Shown: piece after piece, positions 1-9,937 of the stretch
Position numbering within the stretch: the first letter of the stretch is position 1
How the letters are laid out: the number at the start of each line of letters is the position of its first letter
DNA from: Entamoeba histolytica HM-1:IMSS
Taxonomy: Eukaryota > Evosea > Mastigamoebida > Endamoebidae
Direction of reading: 5' to 3'
NCBI RefSeq assembly: GCF_000208925.1
Contig: NW_001914898.1
Coordinates: forward strand, 1-63,580
Length of the DNA: 63,580 nucleotides
The notes under the pieces: generated by a model
Database searches by the model: none
Told to the model about the DNA's origin: nothing
The model's input: the letters and a program-made list of their open reading frames with translations, nothing else
Made by a program: the position numbers and the translations under genes

Positions 1-305
1 GAATAGTTGCTGATTTTCGTGACATGTTATTCTTTTTTCAAGATTGAAACAAAGTTTTTTTCACATTTTTTCTTCTTTTTGTTTTTAATTTTTCTGACTT
101 TCTTTAATCAAATCATAATCTTTCTTTGACTGGTTCAAATTTTTAAACCAAACAACGCATAAAACATTACTATTCATTATAAAGATATTACAAATCTATG
201 TTTATTTGAATATGTGTTGTTGGACTCTTATTATTTATGAGAAAATCAATGGTGTCAACAAATTGATAAATCTGTAAAATAAAAAGAAACTAGTAAATTC
301 AGTTA
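1..305. other. AT-rich upstream region of the first gene
   Basis: No coding region is visible on either strand. The last 15 bases hold an initiator-like AAATTCA (about 295-301) just before the ATG at 306, similar to the AAAAATTCA initiator described for Entamoeba core promoters. Nothing else is recognisable. Confidence 0.4.
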
Positions 306-824
306 ATGGAAAAACAGACATACATTGAAGGTTGGGAAAGTTTGAATGAAAATGACATTGATCTCAAATTAATGAGAATGGGATTTGAGACAATTACTGA
401 AAAGTCTAAAATCACACCTGAAATAACTCCAGATGAATTAATGACAAATGTTTTTGATATTGTCTCACAACTAAATATGATATCAAATAAATTTTATTCA
501 GGATATGATAAAAGTAATAAAGAAAATGAATTTAATAAAGAATTTGATTCAGAAAAAGTTTCATGTGCAAACCAATGGAACAAAATTGTCATACCAACAG
601 ATGAAGATGATATCCATACGTTCTTTATTGGAGGCAGTCCTTATTTTGTAGAAGAAAATAAGATTTTACTTCAATCTCAAAAAACAAATGGAAACGAAGC
701 GGTTTTAATGACAGAAGAAGAGATGAGATCATTTTATGACATTTTTGATTATTTATCTTCTTCTCAATTACAAACCACAAAAGAAATGATGAATGAATTT
801 AAAAAAAGTTCAAATGAAAATTAA
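306..824 (+). CDS. Hypothetical acidic protein, 172 aa
   Basis: Unrecognised intact reading frame with Entamoeba-like codon use, starting 5 nt after an AAATTCA initiator-like motif. The product is acidic and hydrophilic, with no signal peptide or membrane segment. The C-terminal third (about residues 136-172) looks helical and ends in a polar Lys/Ser/Asn tail. The middle (about 96-115) has a beta-like stretch around VIPTDEDD and FFIGGSPYF. It is followed by about 1.4 kb of AT-rich DNA with no gene. It could be a species-limited protein; no function can be assigned. The unbroken frame and clear drop in AT content against its flanks are the reasons for calling it a gene. Confidence 0.6.
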   Translation: MEKQTYIEGWESLNENDIDLKLMRMGFETITEKSKITPEITPDELMTNVFDIVSQLNMISNKFYSGYDKSNKENEFNKEFDSEKVSCANQWNKIVIPTDEDDIHTFFIGGSPYFVEENKILLQSQKTNGNEAVLMTEEEMRSFYDIFDYLSSSQLQTTKEMMNEFKKSSNEN

Positions 825-2283
825 TTGTAATGAATTTCTGTACTTGTGTTATGCACTTTATTCCCAAGATAATTCGTCGTATTTGTTGTTTAAGTTTCAT
901 TTAATTTTTAATAAACTGAGTTAGTTCAATTTCTACTAGTTTGTATATAAAGGTTTATTCCTTAATTGAGCAAAGAGGTGCTGTCAAACAGAAAATTAGT
1001 TTACTAACTGCACAACAATGAAGGGTTATTTGTTACAATTGATAAATAGTACAAATTCATTAATATTTTATTCAAAATCATTAAAGTATTGTTTATATAT
1101 TTTTAATAACCTAAATAATAATGTATTATTAATAAGTCAACAATGATATGCAGAAAGTTAGAGTAATTATCTTCTTATTCTAGTACTATACTAAAAAAAA
1201 CTTAAGACTATGCACACAATTCTCTCTTTGGAGTTACAGAATCTGTTTTTTTTAATTCTTTATTGTTAGTTTTTGCGTCATAACAAATATTCAAAACAGT
1301 ACTAGAAACATTGGATATGATCTTAGTCTATTATTTGCTATAAACTGGTAAATGGTATTAGTTTTTTTTACTTCCAGATTGAAGGAAAAATACTTTATTA
1401 CTTTTGTTTTTAAATCATCGTTATATTCTTTATTTTGTGTTATTCGTACTTGAATTTTCCCTTTTTTTTTGATTTTTCTTAGCTATTTTAGAACTTTATA
1501 GAATTTTTTGGAGGTTATTTTTTACTTATTTTTGTTTTATTTATCCTTATTATTCTATAAATACATCTAAATAAAAATATTTTAAATAATATTGTCTGTT
1601 TCTTTTTTTTAATTCTATAGTTATATTATATTTCAACTATTTCATTAACAAGAAAAACAAAGAATAATAATGAAGAATCAATATCAATATAATTATATTC
1701 TTTTATTTTATTTTAATAATAAATAACAATATTAATTTAAATTATAATGATAATGATAATAAATATGAAATAAAACAATGACATTTTGATAAAATAAAAA
1801 GAGTAATAATTTTATTGTATTTTCATTTATTATTATTTTCATTTATTTACAATATGTGAATGTATTAAATTGATATAATAATGATGATTTATATTTATTT
1901 ATCATATTTTGTTCAACATAAAAACAAAATACTAACAAACAATAGAATGACTTAATAAATAATACACAATGAAATTATAAATGAAATGATTGTATTCATA
2001 AAATATTAAAAGTATACATAAATACATGATATGAAAAAGAGTAAAAGAAACAAAGAATATAATATTGAAAAACTAGAAATAAAGAAAGAATAATATGCTA
2101 TACTCAAAAGAATATAATAAAAATATAGTAAAGAAGAGAAATTTTGAAAAAAAATGAAGAATGAATAGAGAAAAACCAAATAATTACATGAAATACATGG
2201 TTTTTTTAATTAAAGTTAAATAAATGACAATGAAAGAAATGAATAACAAAAAATAATTGATATAAGCAAAAATCATCATCACC
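825..2283. other. AT-rich intergenic block
   Basis: About 1.46 kb with stops in all frames and long runs of A/T such as AATAATAAT, densest at 1560-2270. I see no recognisable gene, RNA, or SINE/LINE. It separates the first gene from a decayed pseudogene and may be the eroded flank of an old insertion, but there is no direct evidence for that. Confidence 0.5.
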
Positions 2284-2680
2284 TTAACAGTCTCTTAAAT
2301 CTATACACTCTCTGTTAATACATTCTTTGTTTGAATGTTCATAATAGTCATAAAGTTCATTTATATCTATCTCACTAGTACTTGAACCAACAATAATATG
2401 GTATTGATTCAAAAACAATTGGCAATCATAAACAAACCTATCTTCTTAGCACAAATAGACACTAACTTATTATTAACCTTCCTTTTATTGTTATCTAATG
2501 ATATTATTCTATCAATAAATGTATTAACAACTATTGTAATATCAGAATAACGTCTTAATTCATTAATAATAACTCAATCTACATCAAACCTCTCAGATGA
2601 ATTGTGAGTTGACAGAGTCTTTTACAAATATTTCCCAATCTCCTCAACCTCAAACATAACTTTTGATATTTTTCTTTCCA
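2284..2680 (-). pseudogene. Decayed protein-coding pseudogene, minus strand
   Basis: Read on the minus strand, 2680 to 2284 keeps a protein-like frame broken by at least two in-frame stops (after EEIGKYL and after SERFDVD) and one frameshift near 2420. Legible pieces are ERKISKVMFEVEEIGKYL, INELRRYSDITIVVNTFID, NNKRKVNNKLVSICAKKIGL and, after the frameshift, LFLNQYHIIVGSSTSEIDI then CINRECIDLRDC with a TAA at 2284-2286. This amino-acid texture (charged, Asn/Lys/Ile-rich, Cys near the end) contrasts with the surrounding random A/T, so it is a relic and not noise. I do not recognise the parent family; an Entamoeba-specific multigene family is likely. The 5' end is not definable. Confidence 0.6.
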
Positions 2681-3261
2681 AATTGATAAAAATTAACAAT
2701 TACCCATTACCTTTCAAATGTCTCATTCATGTAGCTCAACCAAACAAAACATTTCCATTTTCATTTGTATTTTTATTGGTTATTATCACTTTTATTATTC
2801 TGAGATTCTTTCTCTATGGTATATTATCTGTTTTGAAAAATGTTATTTATAACATCATATATTTATTGAAGTTACTTATCACTCTTCAAATGTAATGTGA
2901 AGAGTTTATTCATTGTTTTAAATAAAATCACTAAATCTAGCAAAAAAGTACCAGTGACATTATATTGTAATTTACTTTGAGTATTGAATGTAACAGCAGA
3001 AGACAAACCCATCTAAAAGAAGAATAAAAAAGATTTTATTTAAAAAGTGGCAAATTTTTTAATAGTACTGATATTTCATAATAAAGATATATTTTTTTAA
3101 TTCTATAGAAAGGCATGTGCCATAAACCATAATTAAATTGAATGATTTTTAAGGTTACATGCTATTTAATGAATGAGTTATTTATTTAGTTCAATCAATC
3201 AATTATTAACTAAGAATTGAAATATTTAATTTTGTTATTTAGCAACTTTTCGTTTTTGTAG

Positions 3262-3270
3262 TATATAAAA
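3262..3270 (+). promoter_or_regulatory. TATA-like element of the diacylglycerol kinase gene
   Basis: TATATAAAA lies about 30 bp before the ATG at 3299, followed by a pyrimidine-rich TTTTTTCATT initiator-like stretch. The spacing suits the very short 5' leaders typical of Entamoeba mRNAs. Confidence 0.45.
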
Positions 3271-3298
3271 ACTCATCTAATCATTTTTTCATTAAACC

Positions 3299-4974
3299 AT
3301 GGAAAGTAGTGAAGATTCCAGTAGTATCATAACTTCACTTGAACAATTACCCAAAGAAATGTCTTATTTAGAGATGATGAATTTCAAACGAATCTATCAT
3401 CGTTTTGAAATAATTCAAACACCTCAAAATGTAAAATGTTTTGTATGTGGAATGAGTTGTAATGGGAAAAATGTGTTAAAATGTAATGACTGTAATAGAC
3501 ATTGTCATGAATTTTGTCAAGATAACGTTGTTTCTAACTGTTACGTTTGTATCATTTTATGCTATCACAAAGAAGTACTTATTTGTAGAATAAAAATATT
3601 CAAGATGATTATCAACACTCATTTGAACCTTCTTATTTAGGTGGAAATTGTGTTGTATGTGGAAAGAGTGGAGGAGCTATATGTAGATGTGTCTGGTGTT
3701 CTCTTCTTGTCCACAATGCATGCCAACCAAAATTATTAAATTGTTGTAGACAACTTATGATAAAAAGTAGTGAACGAACACATTATTTTATAAATGAAGG
3801 AAAAGGGGTTTGTGTAGTATGTAAAAAAGAAATTTGTCAAGAAGATGGAAATTCTTTTCATTGCATTTATTGTAAAGAGTCTATTCATGAAAAATGTTGT
3901 TGTGACAACTTAGAACGTAGATGTGATTGTGGGAAACTTGGAGCATACCTCATTCATCCTTGTGAAGTTATTTTCAAAAACCGGTACTTATTGAAAATAC
4001 CTTTGGAACAACCTATGTTTTTTATAATAAATGAGCTTAGTGGTGGAAAACGTTCAAAAGAAGTAATTTCTTTATTAGGAAGTTATTTTCATCCAATGCA
4101 ATTTATTAATATTGAAGAATTAACAATAAAAGCATCAACAATATCTCAAAACAATGATTGGTATTCAAAAGAGAAAAAACCAATTATCGTAATTTGTGGT
4201 GGAGATGGGAGTGTTGAGTCATGTCTTGATCAATTTGGACCTTTTGTAACATACCTTCTTTTACCTTATGGAACTGGAAATGATTTATCTTTAAGTCTTG
4301 GTTATAGTCCATCAACAACACTCGCTGAATTTGAGGCAAATCCAATTGATTTATTAATGAGAAGAATAAAAGATAATAGAATACAAATTGATAGATGGAA
4401 AGTAACAAAAGCGACATATCCTGGAGATTCTACTTTTTTTGACTTTAGACATTTTACCAATTATTTAAGTATTGGAATTGATGCTGCTGTTGCACAATCA
4501 TTTTCTGAAAAACGAGAAATTGGACCATGCGGAAGATTTATCAATAAATGTAAATATGCTATGAGTGTAACTGCATTACTAGATGATTCATGTAAAAATA
4601 TTCACAATAAAATCATTGTTGAAGTTGATGGAGAAGAAATTGATTTACCTCCAATGGATTGTTTAATATTTCAAACAACATTAACGTGTTATGGTGGACA
4701 AACATTATGGAAAAATCCTGTAGGATTTAAAGAACAAAGAATGGATGATGGAATGTTAGAAATAATGTATATTCGGAATATTGCTGAGTTAGGGTCAGTT
4801 TCTATTGGAGTTTCAACACCAACTCCATTAGCACAAGGAAAAGACATAATAATTACATTAAAACCAAATTTTGTGTTACCACTTCAAACAGATGGAGAGC
4901 CATTTCTTTTAGAGAATAGTGTATTACATTTTTATTGTGAATCTCATAATACATTTGTATCTTCTCATTTCTAA
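3299..4974 (+). CDS. Diacylglycerol kinase with three C1-like zinc fingers
   Basis: Phosphorylates diacylglycerol to phosphatidic acid, ending DAG signalling. Two exons: 3299-3544 and 3589-4974, joined across a 44-nt GTTTGT...TAG intron in the same phase, giving 543 aa; read without splicing it would look like two broken ORFs. Three Cys/His-rich C1-like fingers lie at about residues 47-81 (CFVCGMSC), 101-136 (CVVCGKSG) and 156-195 (CVVCKKEIC). The catalytic domain follows at about 226-370 with the nucleotide loop GGDGS near 287-291 (family usually GGDGT) and PYGTGNDLS. The DAGK accessory domain extends to the C-terminus (NYLSIGIDAAVA, then LQTDGEPF). No membrane segment is seen. Family assignment is firm; substrate preference is inferred. 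Confidence 0.9.
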
Positions 4975-5135
4975 TTTTTATTCTTTTTTTTTAATATTTA
5001 AGTTTTTCAAATTTCTAATGAAAAGTGAAAATGGGACAAAAGCAAGTGACTTTAGGGAGTAGTAAAGAGTGAAAATTGGATTTGTTTGTCTTTTTGAGGA
5101 ATGAAATTTGAGTGGAAACTACTTAAACTTAAATC

Positions 5136-5145
5136 TATAAAATAG
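5136..5145 (+). promoter_or_regulatory. TATA-like element of the TLDc-like gene
   Basis: TATAAAATAG lies about 16-25 bp before the ATG at 5161, followed by TATTCAAC, an initiator-like sequence. The short distance implies a leader of only a few nucleotides. Confidence 0.4.
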
Positions 5146-5160
5146 ACATATTCAACTATC

Positions 5161-5646
5161 ATGGGAAGTATATTTGCAACTCCAATACAATATAATGTTC
5201 TTAATGATTTAAAAAATACAACAAAAATGACTATGGGAAGTATTTTATTTGATAGTGAAGTTGATGAAATTACAGAACGTTGTATAGAATCAAAAATTCG
5301 TGGAATGAAAGGGGTCATGGCTCTTATTTCTGTTAGCTCACATGTATTTGGAGTATTTACTACAGGTCAAATGGATGTACAAAACATGAAATTTTTATGG
5401 ACGTTGACAAGTGACAAATCTTCTTTCTTCTTTCACGTTTTACCAACAGGAAAATTAGTAGTAACAAAAGAATTTAATTTAAATATAAACCCCCTCCAAA
5501 ATAGACTCCTTTTTAATTTTTCTTCATCTTCATTTGAATTAAAGATAGATGGAGAAGGAAATATAGGACCTAGTATTGCATATGAGTCAAACCAATATTC
5601 ACTAGATGCAGAGCTTGAACGTTTTCTTTTCGTTCAATGGAAATGA
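5161..5646 (+). CDS. TLDc-like domain protein, 161 aa
   Basis: Short intracellular protein made almost entirely of one beta-rich domain. An opening segment with LFDSEVD, then a helix (ITERCIESKIRGMKG), then VMALISVSSHVFGVFTTGQM and a FFFHV strand match the pattern of Entamoeba TLDc-like proteins, where a strand ending in FGxY/FT is followed by a strand around FxF. No signal peptide, membrane segment or zinc motif is visible. TLDc proteins in other eukaryotes act in oxidative-stress protection and V-ATPase regulation, but that role cannot be carried over here. Start chosen at the first ATG after the TATA-like and initiator-like motifs. Confidence 0.55.
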   Translation: MGSIFATPIQYNVLNDLKNTTKMTMGSILFDSEVDEITERCIESKIRGMKGVMALISVSSHVFGVFTTGQMDVQNMKFLWTLTSDKSSFFFHVLPTGKLVVTKEFNLNINPLQNRLLFNFSSSSFELKIDGEGNIGPSIAYESNQYSLDAELERFLFVQWK

Positions 5647-5780
5647 AATTGTAAATTAATTAACCATAGTTGTAAATCAATACTTTTTATGAATTAATAA
5701 ATGAAGAATTATTGTACTTTTATTTTTTTGTGAAAATAAACCATTATACAGGAAAAAAAAATAATTGATATTTTTATAAT

Positions 5781-5922
5781 GAGGAATTAATGAAGTAATA
5801 AAAAAAGAACAATTAATAGATATATCTACAATTAGATTTTCTTCATATTGAGAAGTGTTTATGTCAATTTCTTCAATATGCTCTACTTCTTCTTTAAAGT
5901 CGAGGAATTAATGAAGTAATAA
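5781..5922. repeat. Direct repeat pair, 21 nt, 121 bp apart
   Basis: The same 21 bases, starting GAGGAATTAATGAAG, occur at 5781-5801 and 5902-5922, each followed by an A-rich stretch and GAA. The second copy encodes, on the minus strand, the FVITSLIP end of the gene at 5894-6295; the first copy encodes a similar FFITSLIP in another frame beyond that stop. Confidence 0.7.
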
Positions 5923-6295
5923 CAAAAAAAGAAACTGAAGAAAATAAAAAAGAATAACAAAAAACAATAATAATAATTAACATACCAATCACAAAGAGTA
6001 TTTGACAATAATATATAATCCTATGTGAAAAAGAACGTATTTTGGATACAATTTTTGAATGAACAATATGTTTATGAATAAATTTTTTACATTTATCACG
6101 ATTTGTAATAATAGGAGGATCAGAAAAAATGTTATGAATTAGAATATCAATAGGAGGATGTATTGTTGTTTTTAATCTTTTTTGACTCATAAAAAAATAG
6201 GTAATCATTTCTTCATTTTCTTTTTCTAGTTGTTTCCATTTTTCTTCATTAATAGAAGAACAGTAATTAACATTAACATAAGTTTCGTTCATCAT
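5894..6295 (-). CDS. Small single-span membrane protein, 133 aa
   Basis: Unrecognised. The N-terminal 85 residues are hydrophilic (acidic segment KEKENEEM-like around 20-30, then a basic RDKCKKFIHKHIVHSK stretch) and are followed by one hydrophobic segment at about residues 96-128 (IIYYCQILFVIGMLIIIIVF and on). It looks like a tail-anchored membrane protein with a cytosolic N-terminus. The C-terminus falls inside one arm of the direct repeat at 5781/5902. Immediately past the stop, another minus frame is open for about 30 codons (DFKEEVEHIEEIDINTS) and ends in a second FFITSLIP, so the present C-terminus may come from a small duplication or frameshift. Function unknown. Confidence 0.5.
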   Translation of the reverse strand: MMNETYVNVNYCSSINEEKWKQLEKENEEMITYFFMSQKRLKTTIHPPIDILIHNIFSDPPIITNRDKCKKFIHKHIVHSKIVSKIRSFSHRIIYYCQILFVIGMLIIIIVFCYSFLFSSVSFFVITSLIPRL

Positions 6296-6467
6296 CTTCT
6301 TTTTAAAGATTCATCTTATCAAAGTTTCGTTTGGTTGTATCTAATAACACATTTTTGAGAAAAACAAATTTTAGAAGAGAATGAAAGATGAAGTGTTGAT
6401 GTGTTTTGTCCAAATCATTGCCACGTTGTATTTCTAAGAAAAAGTCCAAGCAAAGAACTAATAAGTA

Positions 6468-7031
6468 ATGTCACTTCGATACGATTGGTATCAATTGAAG
6501 GATTATGTTGTAATTGATGTGTTTGAAAAAAATATCCCAAAAGAAAATGTAACAATTACATTTGAAGATGAACAAGTCACAATTGAAGTAAAGAAAGGTG
6601 AAGAGATATTAACTCAAATTATTGATCATTTATATGGAAGTTATATTATTGACCAATCTACTTATAGAGTTGGAGCTGTTAAGATTGAAATTAAATTAAA
6701 GAAGAGTGATGCTAGTCAATGGGAAAACCTTACAAAAACACAACAAAACCATCATCAACAATCTGCTACAAATATCTTTAGAAAAGATTGGAATTCAGTG
6801 GATAAAGAACTTGAAACGGAATTGAAAGATGATGAAAAAGAAGGAGGACCTAATGCTATGTTCCAACAATTATATGCTAATGCTACTGATGACCAACGAA
6901 GAGCTATGAACAAATCATTTTTAGAGTCTGGAGGAACATGTCTTAATATGAATTGGGAAGAAGTTGGAAAGAAAAAGGTTGAAGGCTCTGCTCCTGAAGG
7001 GGCTATTATGAAAAAATGGGGAGAAGATTAA
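6468..7031 (+). CDS. SGT1: SGT1-like co-chaperone (CS + SGS domains)
   Basis: SGT1 links Hsp90 to client complexes such as SCF ubiquitin ligases and kinetochore assembly factors. The N-terminal CS domain (about residues 1-85) begins RYDWYQLKDYVVIDVF and runs through the p23-like beta sandwich to VKIEIKLKK. The C-terminal SGS domain (about 105-187) has KDWNSVDKEL, then AMFQQLYANATDDQRRAMNK and SFLESGGTCLNMNW, the family signature. The TPR domain of plant and yeast SGT1 is absent, as in several protists and Dictyostelium-type short forms, so 187 aa is near-complete CS+SGS. A GAAC-like motif (AAGAACTAATAAG) lies about 15 bp before the ATG. Confidence 0.88.
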   Translation: MSLRYDWYQLKDYVVIDVFEKNIPKENVTITFEDEQVTIEVKKGEEILTQIIDHLYGSYIIDQSTYRVGAVKIEIKLKKSDASQWENLTKTQQNHHQQSATNIFRKDWNSVDKELETELKDDEKEGGPNAMFQQLYANATDDQRRAMNKSFLESGGTCLNMNWEEVGKKKVEGSAPEGAIMKKWGED

Positions 7032-7154
7032 ATTCTTTCATTTTGCTACTTGAATTAATTAAGTTATTATTTCATTAAATAAAATAAACAAATTAAGAGA
7101 TTTTTTGTTACAAAGAATAGAAGAAAATTAACTTATTTATTTAGTTATTTTAGT

Positions 7155-7661
7155 TTAGTTATATAAAGTGTGTTCTAATTCATTTAAATAATATTCTTTT
7201 TGACAAAGTAGTTTGTGAAATTTCTTTAATGAATTTACTGTTGACATTTCTTTTTTGGATGCTTCTTTTTTTTCTTCATTTATACTCTTAGGAGTATCTT
7301 TTAGATGAAGGAACATTTTAATATTATCAAATACTTTACAACATATACCTGTTTTTTTATCAAAGTCAAATTCAATTTTTTTGCCATTAATTATTATTGG
7401 TTGGTCTGAGGTACAATACCCATGGAGTTCATTTCCTTTTAACTTAAAAATATTGTCTTTTAATTCTATAATAATGAAAAGAACATTTGAAGCAAAACAG
7501 ATAGAAAACCCTTCAAGATAATTTTTTGGGTTTGAAATATTTATATCTATATAACATGAATTATACTCTATTGTTTTTGTAATACTATCACTAAAAAGTT
7601 CATCAAGAGTTACTTCGATAATAAAAGTAGGAAGTGGTTGTATCTTATAACGTGATTGCAT
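7155..7661 (-). CDS. DnaJ C-terminal-domain-like protein without J domain
   Basis: Intact 168-residue frame. The first 120 residues resemble the substrate-binding C-terminal domain of type II Hsp40: FIIEVTLDELFSDSITKTI matches the usual sequence of a beta strand, an L-x-D/E-L-Y/F turn and TKKI, and VLFIIIELKDNIFKLKGNEL matches the D-I-V-F-h-h-x-x-K-x-H-x-x-F-x-R-x-G-x-D-L pattern. There is no J domain, no HPD motif and no zinc-finger region. The tail (about 125-168) is Lys/Glu-rich and helical. It lies convergent to SGT1, 123 bp away, so two chaperone-type genes are neighbours, though co-function is only inference. The ATG is preceded by GAACTTAAAAAG, a GAAC-plus-TATA-like motif. The fold assignment is by eye. 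Confidence 0.5.
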   Translation of the reverse strand: MQSRYKIQPLPTFIIEVTLDELFSDSITKTIEYNSCYIDINISNPKNYLEGFSICFASNVLFIIIELKDNIFKLKGNELHGYCTSDQPIIINGKKIEFDFDKKTGICCKVFDNIKMFLHLKDTPKSINEEKKEASKKEMSTVNSLKKFHKLLCQKEYYLNELEHTLYN

Positions 7662-7759
7662 TTCTTTTTAAGTTCTTCTCCTTAAAAAAGAAAAATTAAT
7701 TTTATCTCAAAAGTTCTAATTATTTGATATTACTTTATTTTCTTCAATGACTCATTTTC

Positions 7760-9662
7760 TTATTTTTCTTCTTCCAATTCTTGTGATACTTGACAATTTA
7801 AAACTAATTCTTCTTTTATTTTTTTAAGTTCATCTTTCAAATCAAAAATAATTTTTAATAAATCCTTTTGAGACATATCGATCATTTCAATTTGTTGTTT
7901 CAATTGTTTATTTTCTTCAATAAGTCCTTCAAAAATACTTTTATTTATTTTAATTGACTCTTCATTTTTAGGTTCTTCTTTAGGCTCTTCATTTTTAGGT
8001 TCTTCTTTAGGCTCTTCTTTTTCTTCATGATGAACAGTTGTTGGTTTATGTTGTCGATTTAAGAAATTGACATTTCCTCGTTGTGTTGGTTTTGTGAATG
8101 TCATTGTTTTCTTTAAAGGAGAAGTAAAAGAAGATAAAGCCATGTCAGTATTTTCTGAAGACTCATATAACATTTTTTTCTTTTCTAATTCTTTTAAGAA
8201 ATCATCTCCGTTTATCTTACTAGAAGTTTTTGATTTTTTCATTCTCATTGTTTGTCTAATAAATTCTTTTTGTTCAGTTTGTTTCTTTTCTTTATATCGA
8301 ACTTCTCTTTGTTCTCTTTCTTCTTCATCTCTCTTCATAATTTCTTTTTCTTTTATTAACATAGTTTCTTCAATTCTTTTTTTTCCCTCTTCATATTCTC
8401 TCTTAATCGTTTTCTCAAATCTTCTAATATCACATTGTGCTAATGGAACTATCGTTTCAATACCCCCTCGAATTAATTTTACGTTATTATCCTCTTTTGA
8501 TAGAACTTTCCAAATATCATATTGCTTAATATGAACATTATTATCATCTAATGAAATCACATTTTCTGATATTAATGCATAGTTTTCTCCATCATGGATA
8601 GTACTTAAAAATGAACTTGGGACATACCCAACATTATTTCCTTTCCTCACAAGACTCCATTTTTCTCCATTTAATAAAATAGTTACAAATTCATTTCTGA
8701 CAATATTTAATTCATTATCTCCTTCTGACGTAAAATTAGATAATACAAATGCACTTTCTTCAGCCGTCTTCTGGTCATAATCTTCCAAAATTTTAATATA
8801 ACAATAAGGCATAATATATTTTTTATCTCCAACTTTACAAATAGCCCATGACCCTATAACTTCTTCAACATAAACAACATCTCCAGCAATTGCATTTAAG
8901 TGGAATCTAGAATCTCCATTATAATCAAATATAACTAACCCATACCTATTAACTATATCATTATAAATTTCTTTTTCAAATATCACATAATTAGTAGGAA
9001 TATATCCAAATCCATTTTCTGGGTGTTGAACATAAACCCATTTTAAATCACTAGATAATGCAATCATTTCATCACCTTCACAAAATGAAACTTCTTTATC
9101 TGAAGTTGCAATAAAATCATATCGTGAAATACATCTACATGGTAAAATAGTTGGTTGAGGAACTACTTTATTATTGTGTTGTTTTTTAAATTAAAACATA
9201 AAATACAAACTTATTCCCATTGTCATTCTGTTCATTTGTTTATTATGTCTTGGTGTTAAATCATACTCGACTTTCTTTAATATTTTTGTTGGTAAATAAC
9301 CAGTATTATATCCTTTTTTACATAAACTCCATTCGTTGTCTTCTTCTTTTAAAACTAAAACAACATCCCTTTCATATGCAGCAATACACTCATCATTATC
9401 CCATAAAAAGTCTTGCATAACATGGGCCCTGTAATAAATTAAAGACATGTTTGAAAGAAATACATTTATGGATAACAAACAGATATAAAGGTGGATCAAT
9501 AAAACGAACCATTGAAATATGAAACATACCAATTTTTTCATTTAATCTTCCTTTCCAAAGTCCATCCGAGTTCATTTCTAGAACTTCAATCTCATCTCCT
9601 TCCTGAAAAGAAAGATTATAATCATTTTCAGTGTCGTAGTTAAATTTAGTAATAACTTTCAT
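7760..9662 (-). CDS. Six-SH3 scaffold protein with coiled-coil tail
   Basis: Three exons on the minus strand: 9662-9481, 9428-9211 and 9162-7760, with 52- and 48-nt introns (both GTTTGT; ends CAG and TAG). Phases fit exactly and give 600 aa. SH3-like domains lie near residues 1-57 (ALYDY-like start FNYDTENDYNLSFQEGD), 62-115, 142-195, 197-250, 255-310 and 312-360. Each has the acidic RT-loop region, a Trp (WKG, WSL, WVY, WAI, WSL, WKV) and a GYLP/GYIP/GYVP-type motif in most. The rest is charged: a Lys/Glu helix, a short tandem KEEPKNEEP repeat (about 7966-8020) and a terminal coiled coil. SH3 domains bind proline-rich ligands, so an adaptor for actin or membrane signalling is likely; partners are unknown. 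Exon 1 alone would encode only one SH3. Confidence 0.82.
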
Positions 9663-9937
9663 TGAAATTCATTTTTTACAGTTCAGTTTCTTTTTTTACT
9701 TTATCGTTTTTATAAAATTTTTAAAAATTATAAATGACAAAAAAAAAAGAAAAAAATGGGATAGGAAGATTATTTTTAGGGCAATTAGATAAATTAGATA
9801 AGTCTAAAAGTCAAATTAGAAATTCTTTATAAATAATAAAAAATATTATAAAATAATTAACATTTTGTGAAATTAACACAACATAACAAAATTTATTAGG
9901 AAAAAACTTCAAATTTATACATATTATCTTACTCTAT
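9663..9937. promoter_or_regulatory. Divergent intergenic region (SH3 gene / secreted coiled-coil gene)
   Basis: About 275 bp serve as the common upstream region for the SH3 gene (minus) and the gene at 9938 (plus). It is A/T runs with AAAATTTATTAGG and a TTCAAATTTATACA stretch close to the second ATG. No precise element can be set apart. Confidence 0.3.

Noticed and set aside
1200..2280. Possible SINE/LINE remnant in the AT-rich block
   Set aside because: No tandem internal repeats, reverse transcriptase fragments or target-site duplications could be seen by eye.
2683..2895. Hydrophobic plus-strand open frame of 70 codons
   Set aside because: Begins with TTG, lies over the region of the minus-strand pseudogene, and its hydrophobicity is what T-rich DNA gives by chance.
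7966..8020. Short repeats as a possible CRISPR or regulatory array
   Set aside because: They are an in-frame tandem KEEPKNEEP repeat within coding sequence; the window is eukaryotic.
8067..8534. 155-codon plus-strand frame inside the SH3 gene
   Set aside because: Antisense of a Lys/Glu-rich coding region; hydrophobic, no domain.
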